The position numbers and the translations under genes are program-made. From Desulfobacteraceae bacterium (GTDB lineage: Bacteria; Desulfobacterota; Desulfobacteria; Desulfobacterales; Desulfosalsimonadaceae), in assembly GCA_027353395.1 (NCBI GenBank), contig DAIEHU010000178.1, positions 1-5,944 on the forward strand: DNA of 5,944 bases, in the 5' to 3' direction. Shown piece by piece: positions 1 to 5,654 of the stretch. The first letter of the stretch is position 1. Every line of letters begins with the position of its first letter. The notes under the pieces are model-generated. The model was not told the DNA's origin and made no database searches. It was given only the letters and a program-made list of their open reading frames with translations.

Positions 1-107
1 GTCCGGAAGCCGATGCCCCAGATGTCGGTGCTGAGCCGGTACGGGTTGGCCCGGACCAGCTCGATCGCGTTCTCGCCGTACTGGCGGTAGATGCGGACGG
101 CCCGGGC
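1..107 (-). other. Foreign high-GC segment encoding a RecD2 helicase fragment
   Basis: In the same frame as the serine hydrolase, this stretch translates to RAVRIYRQYGENAIELV followed by RANPYRLSTDIWGIGFR. The pattern A-V-x-I-Y-x-x-Y-G, then NPYRL, then D-I-W-G-I-G-F is characteristic of the helix-hairpin-helix part of RecD2/RecD-like ATP-dependent DNA helicases, N-terminal to their Walker A motif. Bases 1-98 are 67% GC (66 of 98), and every codon from 122 down to 3 ends in G or C, unlike the mixed third positions of the rest of the gene. The exact junction cannot be fixed because GTARA could belong to either protein; it lies roughly between 99 and 122. I read it as the edge of a chimeric contig, or less likely a real recombination scar. 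Confidence 0.75.
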
Positions 108-827
108 GGTGCCGAACAGCCCTGCATGACCGGCGATGCCGCCCATCGCATAGGCATTGTCATCATGCACCATGCCGCTTAGCACCATCCGCCGCCACGG
201 GCATGCTTCCGTGGCCGCATAGGGCCTATCGGGCACGGGTTGCAATAGATCCACAAAAAACAACTCATCAATACCCAGCGGCCCATAGATTTTTTTTTGG
301 ACATATCGGTCCAATCGCTCTTCCGAGACCTGTTCCATCACCCATTCCAGGATCATAAATCCCACATCGCTATACCGGGTTTTTTCTCCTGGGCTTGAGA
401 TAAGCGGCTCATTTTTCAGGCATTCCCGCAATTCCGCCTTCCGGCGGGAATGCGGCAGGCCGCGCAGGGAAAGATAATACGGACGATAATCCGGCAGCCC
501 GGATGTATGGTTCAGCAGATGCCGGACCTGGATTTTCGCTTTTGGGGTGTGTCGAAAGCCCGGAAGCAGGGTTCCCAGTTCCCGATCCAGATTCAGCTTG
601 TTTTCCTGAATCAGCAGGATAACCGCCAAGGTTGTAGCAAGCGGCTTGGTCAAGGACGCCAGATCAAAAACCGTGCTCAGGGATACATTCTGCCCGGTAT
701 AGATATTGGCCTGCCCATAGGCTTCATGGAAGCGGATGAGATCCGCCTTTGACGCCATCAGCACGCCGCCGGGAAAAATATTTTCTGTGATCGCCCGCCG
801 CATTAATCCGTGAACGGGTTCCAGCAT
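1..827 (-). CDS. Beta-lactamase-family serine hydrolase, C-terminus replaced by RecD2-like sequence; runs off the left edge
   Basis: Reads 275 codons from ATG at 827 to the window edge without a stop. Residues 1 to about 240 are a serine hydrolase of the beta-lactamase/esterase EstB/penicillin-binding fold (Pfam Beta-lactamase type). The nucleophile motif is S58-L-T-K61 in FDLASLTKP, HTSG lies at 107-110, the second motif is Y152-S-D, and GHAGLF is at 233-238. No signal peptide is visible, so a cytoplasmic location is likely. Such proteins are D-amino-peptide hydrolases or esterases; the substrate cannot be told. The start is supported by an AGAGGTG ribosome site 5 nt upstream. It follows the LD-carboxypeptidase gene by 39 nt, probably in one operon, which hints at a role in cell-wall peptide turnover (inference). 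Oddity: after about residue 240 the sequence stops matching the family and becomes RecD2 helicase-like, so the usual C-terminal HxG motif region is missing. The N-terminal call is confident; the fusion is probably artefactual. Confidence 0.85.
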   Translation of the reverse strand, partial: MLEPVHGLMRRAITENIFPGGVLMASKADLIRFHEAYGQANIYTGQNVSLSTVFDLASLTKPLATTLAVILLIQENKLNLDRELGTLLPGFRHTPKAKIQVRHLLNHTSGLPDYRPYYLSLRGLPHSRRKAELRECLKNEPLISSPGEKTRYSDVGFMILEWVMEQVSEERLDRYVQKKIYGPLGIDELFFVDLLQPVPDRPYAATEACPWRRMVLSGMVHDDNAYAMGGIAGHAGLFGTARAVRIYRQYGENAIELVRANPYRLSTDIWGIGFR

Positions 828-832
828 GGACG

Positions 833-839
833 CACCTCT
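833..839 (-). promoter_or_regulatory. Ribosome binding site of the serine hydrolase gene
   Basis: On the minus strand AGAGGTG lies 5 nt before the ATG at 827, in the 39-nt gap after the LD-carboxypeptidase stop. It decides the start of the serine hydrolase. No promoter or terminator is evident in this gap, which supports co-transcription with the gene upstream. Confidence 0.6.
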
Positions 840-866
840 ATTCTGCTGATTGTCCCGGGGAAATCT

Positions 867-1784
867 TCATCCGGCGACCGCGGACGCATCATATGACAAC
901 CGCCCGTTATCCGCATCCAGCATGGCCCGTATCCCAAAGGGAACCGTCAAATTGGGTTCATCATGCCCCACATCAAATCCCGCAAGGATGGGAACTGAGC
1001 CAGCGTCAAAAACATTATCAAAAATACGGTATATTTCATCCGGTTGCCCGCAATCCCTGAAAGATCCCAGCGCCAGACCCGCGATGCCTTCAAAACAGCC
1101 TGCCATGCGCATGTGGGTCAGCATCCGGTCAATACGGTAAGGCTGTTCGCCAACGTCTTCCAGCAGAACAATATGTCCTAAAAAATCAGGCTGATATGGA
1201 GTCCCCACCAGATGGCACAGCGTGGTCAGGTTGCCGCCGGATACGATCCCGGAACATGAGCCGGAACGGATCACAACCCTGTTTTCAGCGGTCACGGTTA
1301 CCGGGTTTCCGGAAAACAGGCAGTCAATGAATGCCTGTTTTGTAGGTTGCGCCGCCTCGCCCAGAGATTGCATCATGGGGCCGTGAAAGGCGGCAAGCCC
1401 GCACCTGGAATAAAAAACGTTCAGCAGGACAGACACATCACTGCAACCGATAAACACTTTCGGATGGGCGGCGATCAGCTCAAAATCCAGGAGTTCCAAG
1501 AGCCGAAGCGCGCCGTATCCACCTCTTGCGCAAAAAATCCCTTTAACGGCGGGATCCATGAAACTGTCATGGATCAGCCTGGCCCGATGCGCGTCCGGAC
1601 CGGCCAGATATCCTCTGGTTTCAAATATCCCATCTGAAAACAAAGGGCGCAGGCCCATCTCCTCCAGCACAAAAATTCCCTTTTGAAATTTTTCCCGGTC
1701 AAAAGGGCTGGAAGGCGCGATCACGGCGACGGTATCGCCGGATGAGAGGCGTTCGGGCAATAATATAGAGGAAACAGCGGCCAT
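867..1784 (-). CDS. ldcA: LD-carboxypeptidase (peptidase family S66, LdcA/MccF type)
   Basis: This 305-residue protein has the usual length of S66 peptidases. Family members cleave the bond between the L-centre of meso-diaminopimelate (or lysine) and the terminal D-alanine of murein tetrapeptides during cytoplasmic peptidoglycan recycling. MccF relatives instead inactivate microcin C-type peptide nucleotides. Visible signatures are the N-terminal GDTVAVIAPSSP (16-27), ARGGYGALRLL (86-96), the nucleophile-elbow GCSD with Ser115, the glutamate segment LLEDVGEQPYRIDR with Glu209, and GHDEPN with His274. Together these give the Ser-Glu-His triad. No signal peptide is seen, which fits a cytoplasmic enzyme. 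The ATG lies 10 nt after the pyrG stop with no good Shine-Dalgarno sequence, so translation may be coupled to pyrG. The serine hydrolase gene follows after 39 nt. The S66 assignment is strong; LdcA versus MccF function is not settled by sequence alone, but the housekeeping context favours murein recycling. Confidence 0.9.
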   Translation of the reverse strand: MAAVSSILLPERLSSGDTVAVIAPSSPFDREKFQKGIFVLEEMGLRPLFSDGIFETRGYLAGPDAHRARLIHDSFMDPAVKGIFCARGGYGALRLLELLDFELIAAHPKVFIGCSDVSVLLNVFYSRCGLAAFHGPMMQSLGEAAQPTKQAFIDCLFSGNPVTVTAENRVVIRSGSCSGIVSGGNLTTLCHLVGTPYQPDFLGHIVLLEDVGEQPYRIDRMLTHMRMAGCFEGIAGLALGSFRDCGQPDEIYRIFDNVFDAGSVPILAGFDVGHDEPNLTVPFGIRAMLDADNGRLSYDASAVAG

Positions 1785-1794
1785 ATATTATAAT

Positions 1795-3459
1795 TTATTG
1801 GTTATTTCCGTCCTGAACGCCCAGTTTTCTGTCAAGCGCGGCTTTAATAAATTCCTTAAATAACGGATGGGGACTCATGGGCCGGGATTTAAATTCCGGG
1901 TGGAACTGACACCCGAGAAACCAGGGATGATCTTTCAGCTCGATGATTTCAACCAGGTCTTCTCTGGGTGAAAGGCCGGTAATGAATAGACCGTTTTCCT
2001 CCAGCCTGTTTCTGAAAGCATCGTTGAATTCATACCGGTGCCGGTGTCTCTCGGAAATCTTCCCAGTTTGATAGGCTTTAAATGCAAAAGAATCTTTCCT
2101 GGGCAATTTACAGGGATAGGCGCCCAGGCGCATGGTGCCGCCTTTTTCCGAATTGCCGTCCCTTTTCTGGACGCTCTGGGATTTTTCATCAAACCATTCC
2201 CGCATCAAATAAATCACCGGGGACGGCGTTTCCGGATTAAACTCGGCGCTTTGAGCGTCGGGTATCTGACATACATTTCGGGCAAACTCGACAACCGCAA
2301 GCTGCATGCCAAGACAAATGCCGAAAAACGGAACCTTATTTTCCCGCGCATATTGAATGGCAAGGATTTTTCCCTCCACCCCCCGTGAGCCGAATCCACC
2401 TGGCACCAGTATCCCGTCAGCAGCCGAAAGCAATGGCTCACAATTATCACCCGTGATGGTTCCGGAATCGATAAACAACAATTCCACACGGGTATCATTG
2501 TCAATCCCGCCATGAAAAAGGGCCTCATTCAGGCTTTTATAGGATTCCGTCAAATCCGTATATTTGCCCACGACAGCAATGGAAACGGAATGGGCCGGAT
2601 TTTTGATTTTTTCCATCAGCCGGCGCCAGGGGTCCAGCCGGGGAGAACCGGTCCATACATTTAATAATTCCAGTATTTTCTGGTCCAGGCCTTCTTCATG
2701 GTAATTCAGCGGCACCTCATAGATGCACCCCACATCAATGGCCGTAATGACCGCTTCCTTGCTGACATTACAAAACAGCGCGATCTTCGCCTTGATGTCA
2801 TCGGTCAGCGGCCGGGCCGTCCGGCACAGGAGGATATCCGGCTGAATGCCGATACTCCGCAGCTCCTTGACGCTGTGCTGGGTGGGCTTGGTCTTGACTT
2901 CTCCGGCAGTGGCAATATACGGCACATAGGTAAGATGAATATAGAGGACATTTTCCCGGCCCACATCAAACTGGAACTGGCGGATGGCTTCCAGAAACGG
3001 AAGGCTTTCGATATCGCCGATGGTCCCTCCGATTTCCACAATCATAATATCCATATCGCCGGCGCCACGGAGAATGCAGCTTTTTATTTCATCCGTGATG
3101 TGCGGGATCACCTGCACCGTGCCGCCCAGGTAATCCCCCCGGCGTTCCTTGTTAATGACCGTATTGTATATTTTCCCAGTGGTAAAATTATGGTCCGCAT
3201 TCAACCGCACGTTCACAAACCGTTCATAATGCCCCAGATCCAGGTCGGTCTCCGTGCCGTCATCCGTGACAAAAACCTCGCCATGCTGGAACGGATTCAT
3301 GGTGCCGGGATCCACATTAATATAAGGGTCAAGTTTCATCAGGGTCACTTTCAGGCCCCTGCTTTCCAGAAGCGCGCCTATGGATGCCGCCGCCAGTCCT
3401 TTGCCAAGTGATGACAAAACCCCGCCCGTAACAAATATAAACTTCGTCTTTCCCTTCAT
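1795..3459 (-). CDS. pyrG: CTP synthase (glutamine-hydrolysing)
   Basis: Makes CTP from UTP, ATP and glutamine, the last step of de novo pyrimidine nucleotide synthesis, in the cytosol as a tetramer. The protein has 554 residues, close to the roughly 535-550 usual for bacteria, and is complete. The N-terminal synthetase domain (1 to about 268) opens with FIFVTGGVLSSLGKG, including the P-loop around Lys20, and carries NPFQHGEVFVTDDG (55-68), acidic Mg-site residues near Asp75 and Glu143 (VEIGGTIGDIES), and the TKPTQHSVKELRSIG segment. The C-terminal class I glutamine amidotransferase domain (about 292-545) shows PGGFGSRG, nucleophile Cys382 in FGICLGMQ, and the His520/Glu522 pair in QFHPEF. 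ATG 3459 is preceded by AAGGA 7 nt upstream. It sits 42 nt after eno and 10 nt before the LD-carboxypeptidase gene. In E. coli the same two genes adjoin in the opposite order (pyrG then eno). No key residue is missing. Confidence 0.98.
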   Translation of the reverse strand: MKGKTKFIFVTGGVLSSLGKGLAAASIGALLESRGLKVTLMKLDPYINVDPGTMNPFQHGEVFVTDDGTETDLDLGHYERFVNVRLNADHNFTTGKIYNTVINKERRGDYLGGTVQVIPHITDEIKSCILRGAGDMDIMIVEIGGTIGDIESLPFLEAIRQFQFDVGRENVLYIHLTYVPYIATAGEVKTKPTQHSVKELRSIGIQPDILLCRTARPLTDDIKAKIALFCNVSKEAVITAIDVGCIYEVPLNYHEEGLDQKILELLNVWTGSPRLDPWRRLMEKIKNPAHSVSIAVVGKYTDLTESYKSLNEALFHGGIDNDTRVELLFIDSGTITGDNCEPLLSAADGILVPGGFGSRGVEGKILAIQYARENKVPFFGICLGMQLAVVEFARNVCQIPDAQSAEFNPETPSPVIYLMREWFDEKSQSVQKRDGNSEKGGTMRLGAYPCKLPRKDSFAFKAYQTGKISERHRHRYEFNDAFRNRLEENGLFITGLSPREDLVEIIELKDHPWFLGCQFHPEFKSRPMSPHPLFKEFIKAALDRKLGVQDGNNQ

Positions 3460-3466
3460 TCATCCG

Positions 3467-3471
3467 TCCTT
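3467..3471 (-). promoter_or_regulatory. Ribosome binding site of pyrG
   Basis: AAGGA on the minus strand, about 7 nt before the ATG at 3459 and within the 42-nt eno-pyrG gap. A second ATG at 3463 lies out of frame (4 nt upstream) and reads ATGA over the true start, so the site should serve the 3459 start. No terminator hairpin is seen in the gap. Confidence 0.5.
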
Positions 3472-3501
3472 AAACTTGATGGAGTTTCATTCAGATACGA
3501 A

Positions 3502-4776
3502 CTATCCGGCAAAGACATTTTCCGATATGCGTCCGCTGGCCCCAAGCGCTTCTTCAATACGAATAAGCTGATTGTATTTTGCGATCCGGTCGCTTCTGGA
3601 CATGGAACCGGTTTTGATCTGGCCGCCGTTCACGCCCACCACCAGGTCCGCGATAAATGAATCTTCCGTTTCCCCGGAACGGTGCGAAATAACGGTGGAA
3701 TAACCGGCCTGCTTCGCCATTTCAATGGCATCCAGCGTTTCGGTTACCGTGCCGATCTGGTTAAGCTTGATCAGAATGGAATTGGCGATCCCTTGCTGAA
3801 TGCCCCGGCTGAAAATTTCCGGATTGGTCACAAAAACATCATCCCCCACCAGTTGCACGGAATTTCCCAGTTTGTCAGTCATCGCCGTCCAGTTCTCCCA
3901 ATCCTGCTCCGCCAGCCCGTCTTCGATGGAATATAAAGGATATTTGTCGATTAACGACTGGTAATAATCAATCATTTCCTTGGCGGATAATTTTTTATTT
4001 TCCGATTCCAGAAAATATTTTCCGTCCTTATAAAATTCGCTGGCCGCGGCATCAAGCGCCAGACCGATATCAACGCCCGGCTTGTAACCGGCGGCGGTGA
4101 TGGCGGCCATGATCATCTTGATGGCTTCTTCGTTGGATGAAAAATCCGGCGCGAAACCGCCTTCATCGCCCACAGCCGTGCTCAACCCCTTTTCCTTTAA
4201 AAGCCGTTTTAAACTATGAAAGGTTTCAGCGCCCATGCGCACCGCCTCGGAAAAAGTTTTCGCACCATTGGGGATGATCATGAATTCCTGAATATCAAGG
4301 CGGTTCGCGGCATGGGCGCCGCCGTTGACGATATTCATCATGGGCACCGGCAGAAACCGGGCATTCAACCCGCCCAGATACCGGTATAATGGAAGCGAAT
4401 AGGCATCGGCGGCGGCTCTTGCCGCAGCCATGGAAACGCCCAGCATGGCGTTGGCGCCAAGCTTGGATTTATTCGGCGTGCCATCCAAAGCGATCATACA
4501 GTGATCCAGCGAATACTGGTCCGTGGCATCCATGCCCTGGACTTCAGGCCCGATCAGATGATTGACGTTTTCCACGGCCTTCAGCACGCCCTTGCCCAGA
4601 TACCGGCCTTTGTCCCCGTCCCGGAGTTCCAGCGCCTCGCGGGTGCCGGTTGAAGCCCCGGAAGGAACTGCGGCCCGCCCTTTTGCCCCACAGGCCAGCG
4701 TCACATCGACCTCCACCGTCGGATTGCCCCTTGAATCCAGAATTTCTCTGGCATTTACGCTGTAAATATCGGTCAT
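3502..4776 (-). CDS. eno: Enolase (phosphopyruvate hydratase)
   Basis: Interconverts 2-phosphoglycerate and phosphoenolpyruvate in glycolysis and gluconeogenesis; a cytosolic, Mg-dependent homodimer or octamer. From ATG 4776 it is 424 residues, a normal bacterial length. Features in order: N-terminal capping domain with AREILDSRGNPTVEV (9-23); mobile catalytic loop PSGASTG (38-44); His155 in NGGAHAAN; DIQEFMIIPNGA (161-172); general acid Glu205 in GDEGGFAP; Mg ligands Asp242, Glu285 (SIEDGL) and Asp312 (VGDDVFVTN); catalytic base Lys337 in the enolase signature ILIKLNQIGTVTET (334-347); SHRSGET (364-370); Lys388 in IKTGS. The frame stays open 34 codons further upstream to 4878, but GGAGG 5 nt before 4776 and the family N-terminus MTDIYSVNAREILDSRGNP fix the start at 4776. 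It is the first gene of the leftward cluster and has its own strong promoter. All active-site residues are present. Confidence 0.98.
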   Translation of the reverse strand: MTDIYSVNAREILDSRGNPTVEVDVTLACGAKGRAAVPSGASTGTREALELRDGDKGRYLGKGVLKAVENVNHLIGPEVQGMDATDQYSLDHCMIALDGTPNKSKLGANAMLGVSMAAARAAADAYSLPLYRYLGGLNARFLPVPMMNIVNGGAHAANRLDIQEFMIIPNGAKTFSEAVRMGAETFHSLKRLLKEKGLSTAVGDEGGFAPDFSSNEEAIKMIMAAITAAGYKPGVDIGLALDAAASEFYKDGKYFLESENKKLSAKEMIDYYQSLIDKYPLYSIEDGLAEQDWENWTAMTDKLGNSVQLVGDDVFVTNPEIFSRGIQQGIANSILIKLNQIGTVTETLDAIEMAKQAGYSTVISHRSGETEDSFIADLVVGVNGGQIKTGSMSRSDRIAKYNQLIRIEEALGASGRISENVFAG

Positions 4777-4781
4777 GAAAT

Positions 4782-4786
4782 CCTCC
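4782..4786 (-). promoter_or_regulatory. Strong ribosome binding site that fixes the eno start
   Basis: A full GGAGG on the minus strand lies 5 nt before ATG 4776. It argues against the longer open frame starting at 4878, whose extra 34 residues overlap the promoter and do not look like enolase. Confidence 0.85.
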
Positions 4787-4789
4787 ATT

Positions 4790-4824
4790 ATTGAATGATC
4801 GTTGAAGATTAAAAATTGAATGAT
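4790..4824. repeat. Short direct repeats in the eno leader
   Basis: On the plus strand ATTGAATGAT occurs exactly at 4790-4799 and 4815-4824, with a degenerate copy GTTGAAGATT at 4801-4810 between them. All lie in the predicted 5' untranslated region of the eno transcript, just upstream of its ribosome site. They may be a local duplication in AT-rich sequence or binding sites; no function can be assigned. Confidence 0.4.
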
Positions 4825-4840
4825 TTGACGTAGTGATGAT

Positions 4841-4889
4841 CTTGACAAAAATTCTGCCGATGATACGCTTTCCGCCAAAATGTGTCAAG
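4841..4889. repeat. Inverted CTTGACA arms around the eno promoter
   Basis: On the plus strand CTTGACA at 4841-4847 and TGTCAAG at 4883-4889 form a perfect 7-bp inverted repeat with 35 nt between the arms, centre to centre 42 bp (about four helical turns). The right arm contains the -35 box of the eno promoter; the left arm falls just downstream of the predicted start site. A further TTGAC lies at 4825-4829. This may be an operator pair or chance similarity to the -35 box. Confidence 0.35.
4860..4888 (-). promoter_or_regulatory. Sigma-70-type promoter of the eno-pyrG cluster
   Basis: On the minus strand a perfect -35 box TTGACA (4883-4888) is separated by exactly 17 nt from the -10 box TATCAT (4860-4865), one base from consensus. 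Transcription should start near 4853, giving a leader of about 77 nt before the eno ATG. This is the best promoter in the window, as expected for a highly expressed glycolytic gene and the genes co-transcribed with it. Confidence 0.8.
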
Positions 4890-4923
4890 CGCCGGGAACC
4901 TTTGTTTATATATTTACGGTTGT

Positions 4924-4936
4924 CCGCCTCCGGCGG
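4924..4936. repeat. Small GC-rich inverted repeat in the divergent intergenic region
   Basis: CCGCC, a 3-nt TCC loop and GGCGG form a perfect 5-bp hairpin between the eno promoter and the membrane-protein gene. No T-run follows on either strand, so it does not look like an intrinsic terminator. It sits in the 251-bp region between the two divergent genes (4777-5027), where I see no convincing promoter for the rightward gene. Confidence 0.35.
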
Positions 4937-5017
4937 CATTTACCAGACACAGGCATAGGTCATACAAAGGGATCGGAATGAAGGGGAAAACTCATTTAGT
5001 GATTTTTTTATTTTTCC

Positions 5018-5022
5018 AGGGG
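5018..5022 (+). promoter_or_regulatory. Ribosome binding site of the membrane-protein gene
   Basis: AGGGG lies 5 nt before the ATG at 5028 and supports that start. Confidence 0.55.
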
Positions 5023-5027
5023 ATTTT

Positions 5028-5591
5028 ATGTCAAAATTTGAATCATTTCATAATAAAATTTCATCATCCGGATTTATAAGTATTTTTTTTGCAGTTTTTG
5101 TTTTATTTTTTGCAGCTTTCAGAATTGTTACTCCGGAATTTGAAAAATTATCGGGCGGATTAAGAATTCCGGATATTGCAATAGTTGCCAATGCTAATGA
5201 TATTTATTCTCTTTTTAAATCATACGGCCAAGAGGGCAGGGCATTTTATAATTACATTCAGGCCATGGATGCTGTTTACCCTCTGTCATACGGACTTTTT
5301 TTTATATCTTTAATATATTTTTATATCAAAAAACTATTTAAAAAAAATTCAGCGGCAGGATATTTGATTATTGTTCCTTATATTACAGCATGTTCTGACT
5401 ATGGTGAAAATATCTGTATTTTTATCATTAATAGAAGCTTTCCCGCGAAATTCGGGATTGCTGCCGATATGGCATTATTATTCAGTTACATGAAATGGTT
5501 TTTCTTTATGCTTTCTGTTTCGATTATTCTCCTTGGGACAATTACCTTCTTCATAAAAAAGGCATCAGGCAAAATAGGGCCGGAGGAATAA
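5028..5591 (+). CDS. Four-helix integral membrane protein of unknown function
   Basis: A complete 187-residue protein that I cannot name. Four hydrophobic helices are visible at about 15-34, 82-102, 110-134 and 154-176, with a long polar loop (about 35-80) between the first two. Both termini probably face the same side; lysines follow helix 2 (KKLFKK) and helix 4 (IKK), suggesting a cytoplasmic C-terminus. Patterns that look conserved rather than random are YGQEGRAFY (66-74), D81-AVYP, polar residues in helix 3 (D124-YGEN128) and K156-W near helix 4. No enzyme motif is recognised. Its GC content is about 32% (178 of 564 bases), well below the neighbouring genes, and it is rich in TTT, ATT and AAA codons, suggesting later acquisition or weak expression. 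It is transcribed away from eno, and the next gene starts about 60 nt downstream, possibly in the same unit. Confidence 0.8.
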   Translation: MSKFESFHNKISSSGFISIFFAVFVLFFAAFRIVTPEFEKLSGGLRIPDIAIVANANDIYSLFKSYGQEGRAFYNYIQAMDAVYPLSYGLFFISLIYFYIKKLFKKNSAAGYLIIVPYITACSDYGENICIFIINRSFPAKFGIAADMALLFSYMKWFFFMLSVSIILLGTITFFIKKASGKIGPEE

Positions 5592-5600
5592 ATTTTTATT
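5587..5600 (+). other. Weak AT-only palindrome overlapping the membrane-gene stop
   Basis: AATAAA, TT, TTTATT form a 6-bp inverted repeat over the TAA stop at 5589-5591. With no GC pairs the hairpin would be very weak, so a terminator role is doubtful. Confidence 0.2.
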
Positions 5601-5640
5601 CGTGGTTTTAGCGTGATAGCTGCGCGCACAGGCATGGACA

Positions 5641-5651
5641 CCCCAGCGGGG
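5641..5651 (+). promoter_or_regulatory. Hairpin containing the ribosome site of the last gene
   Basis: CCCC, AGC, GGGG form a perfect 4-bp GC stem whose 3' arm is the purine run (GGGGA, 5648-5652) that would serve as the ribosome site for ATG 5655 or 5658. If formed, it would hide the ribosome site and dampen translation. The stem is short, so this is only suggestive. Confidence 0.3.
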
Positions 5652-5654
5652 AAT

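Noticed and set aside
1785..1794. TATAAT just before the LD-carboxypeptidase start as a promoter
   Set aside because: No acceptable -35 box at 16-18 nt; the TTGACA-like word in the end of pyrG is 37 nt away. The gap is simply AT-rich.
2698..3411. 237-codon open frame on the plus strand
   Set aside because: Lies wholly antisense to pyrG, which is intact with all catalytic residues; its composition is that of a shadow frame and it has no recognisable domain.
4842..4870. Rightward promoter from TTGACA at 4842
   Set aside because: At 17 nt the -10 position reads ACGCTT, and no good -10 box occurs at 16 or 18 nt; the TTGACA is better read as the mirror arm of the eno -35 box.
4777..4878. 34-residue N-terminal extension of enolase (start at 4878)
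   Set aside because: It overlaps the promoter's -10 box and predicted start site, does not resemble enolase, and a perfect GGAGG site precedes the ATG at 4776.
4924..4936. CCGCC-TCC-GGCGG hairpin as a terminator
   Set aside because: Short stem and no following T-run on either strand, and it lies upstream of both divergent genes rather than downstream of one.
4882..5079. 65-codon open frame in the eno-membrane protein intergenic region
   Set aside because: It overlaps the start of the better-supported membrane gene in another frame, has no good ribosome site and resembles no protein.
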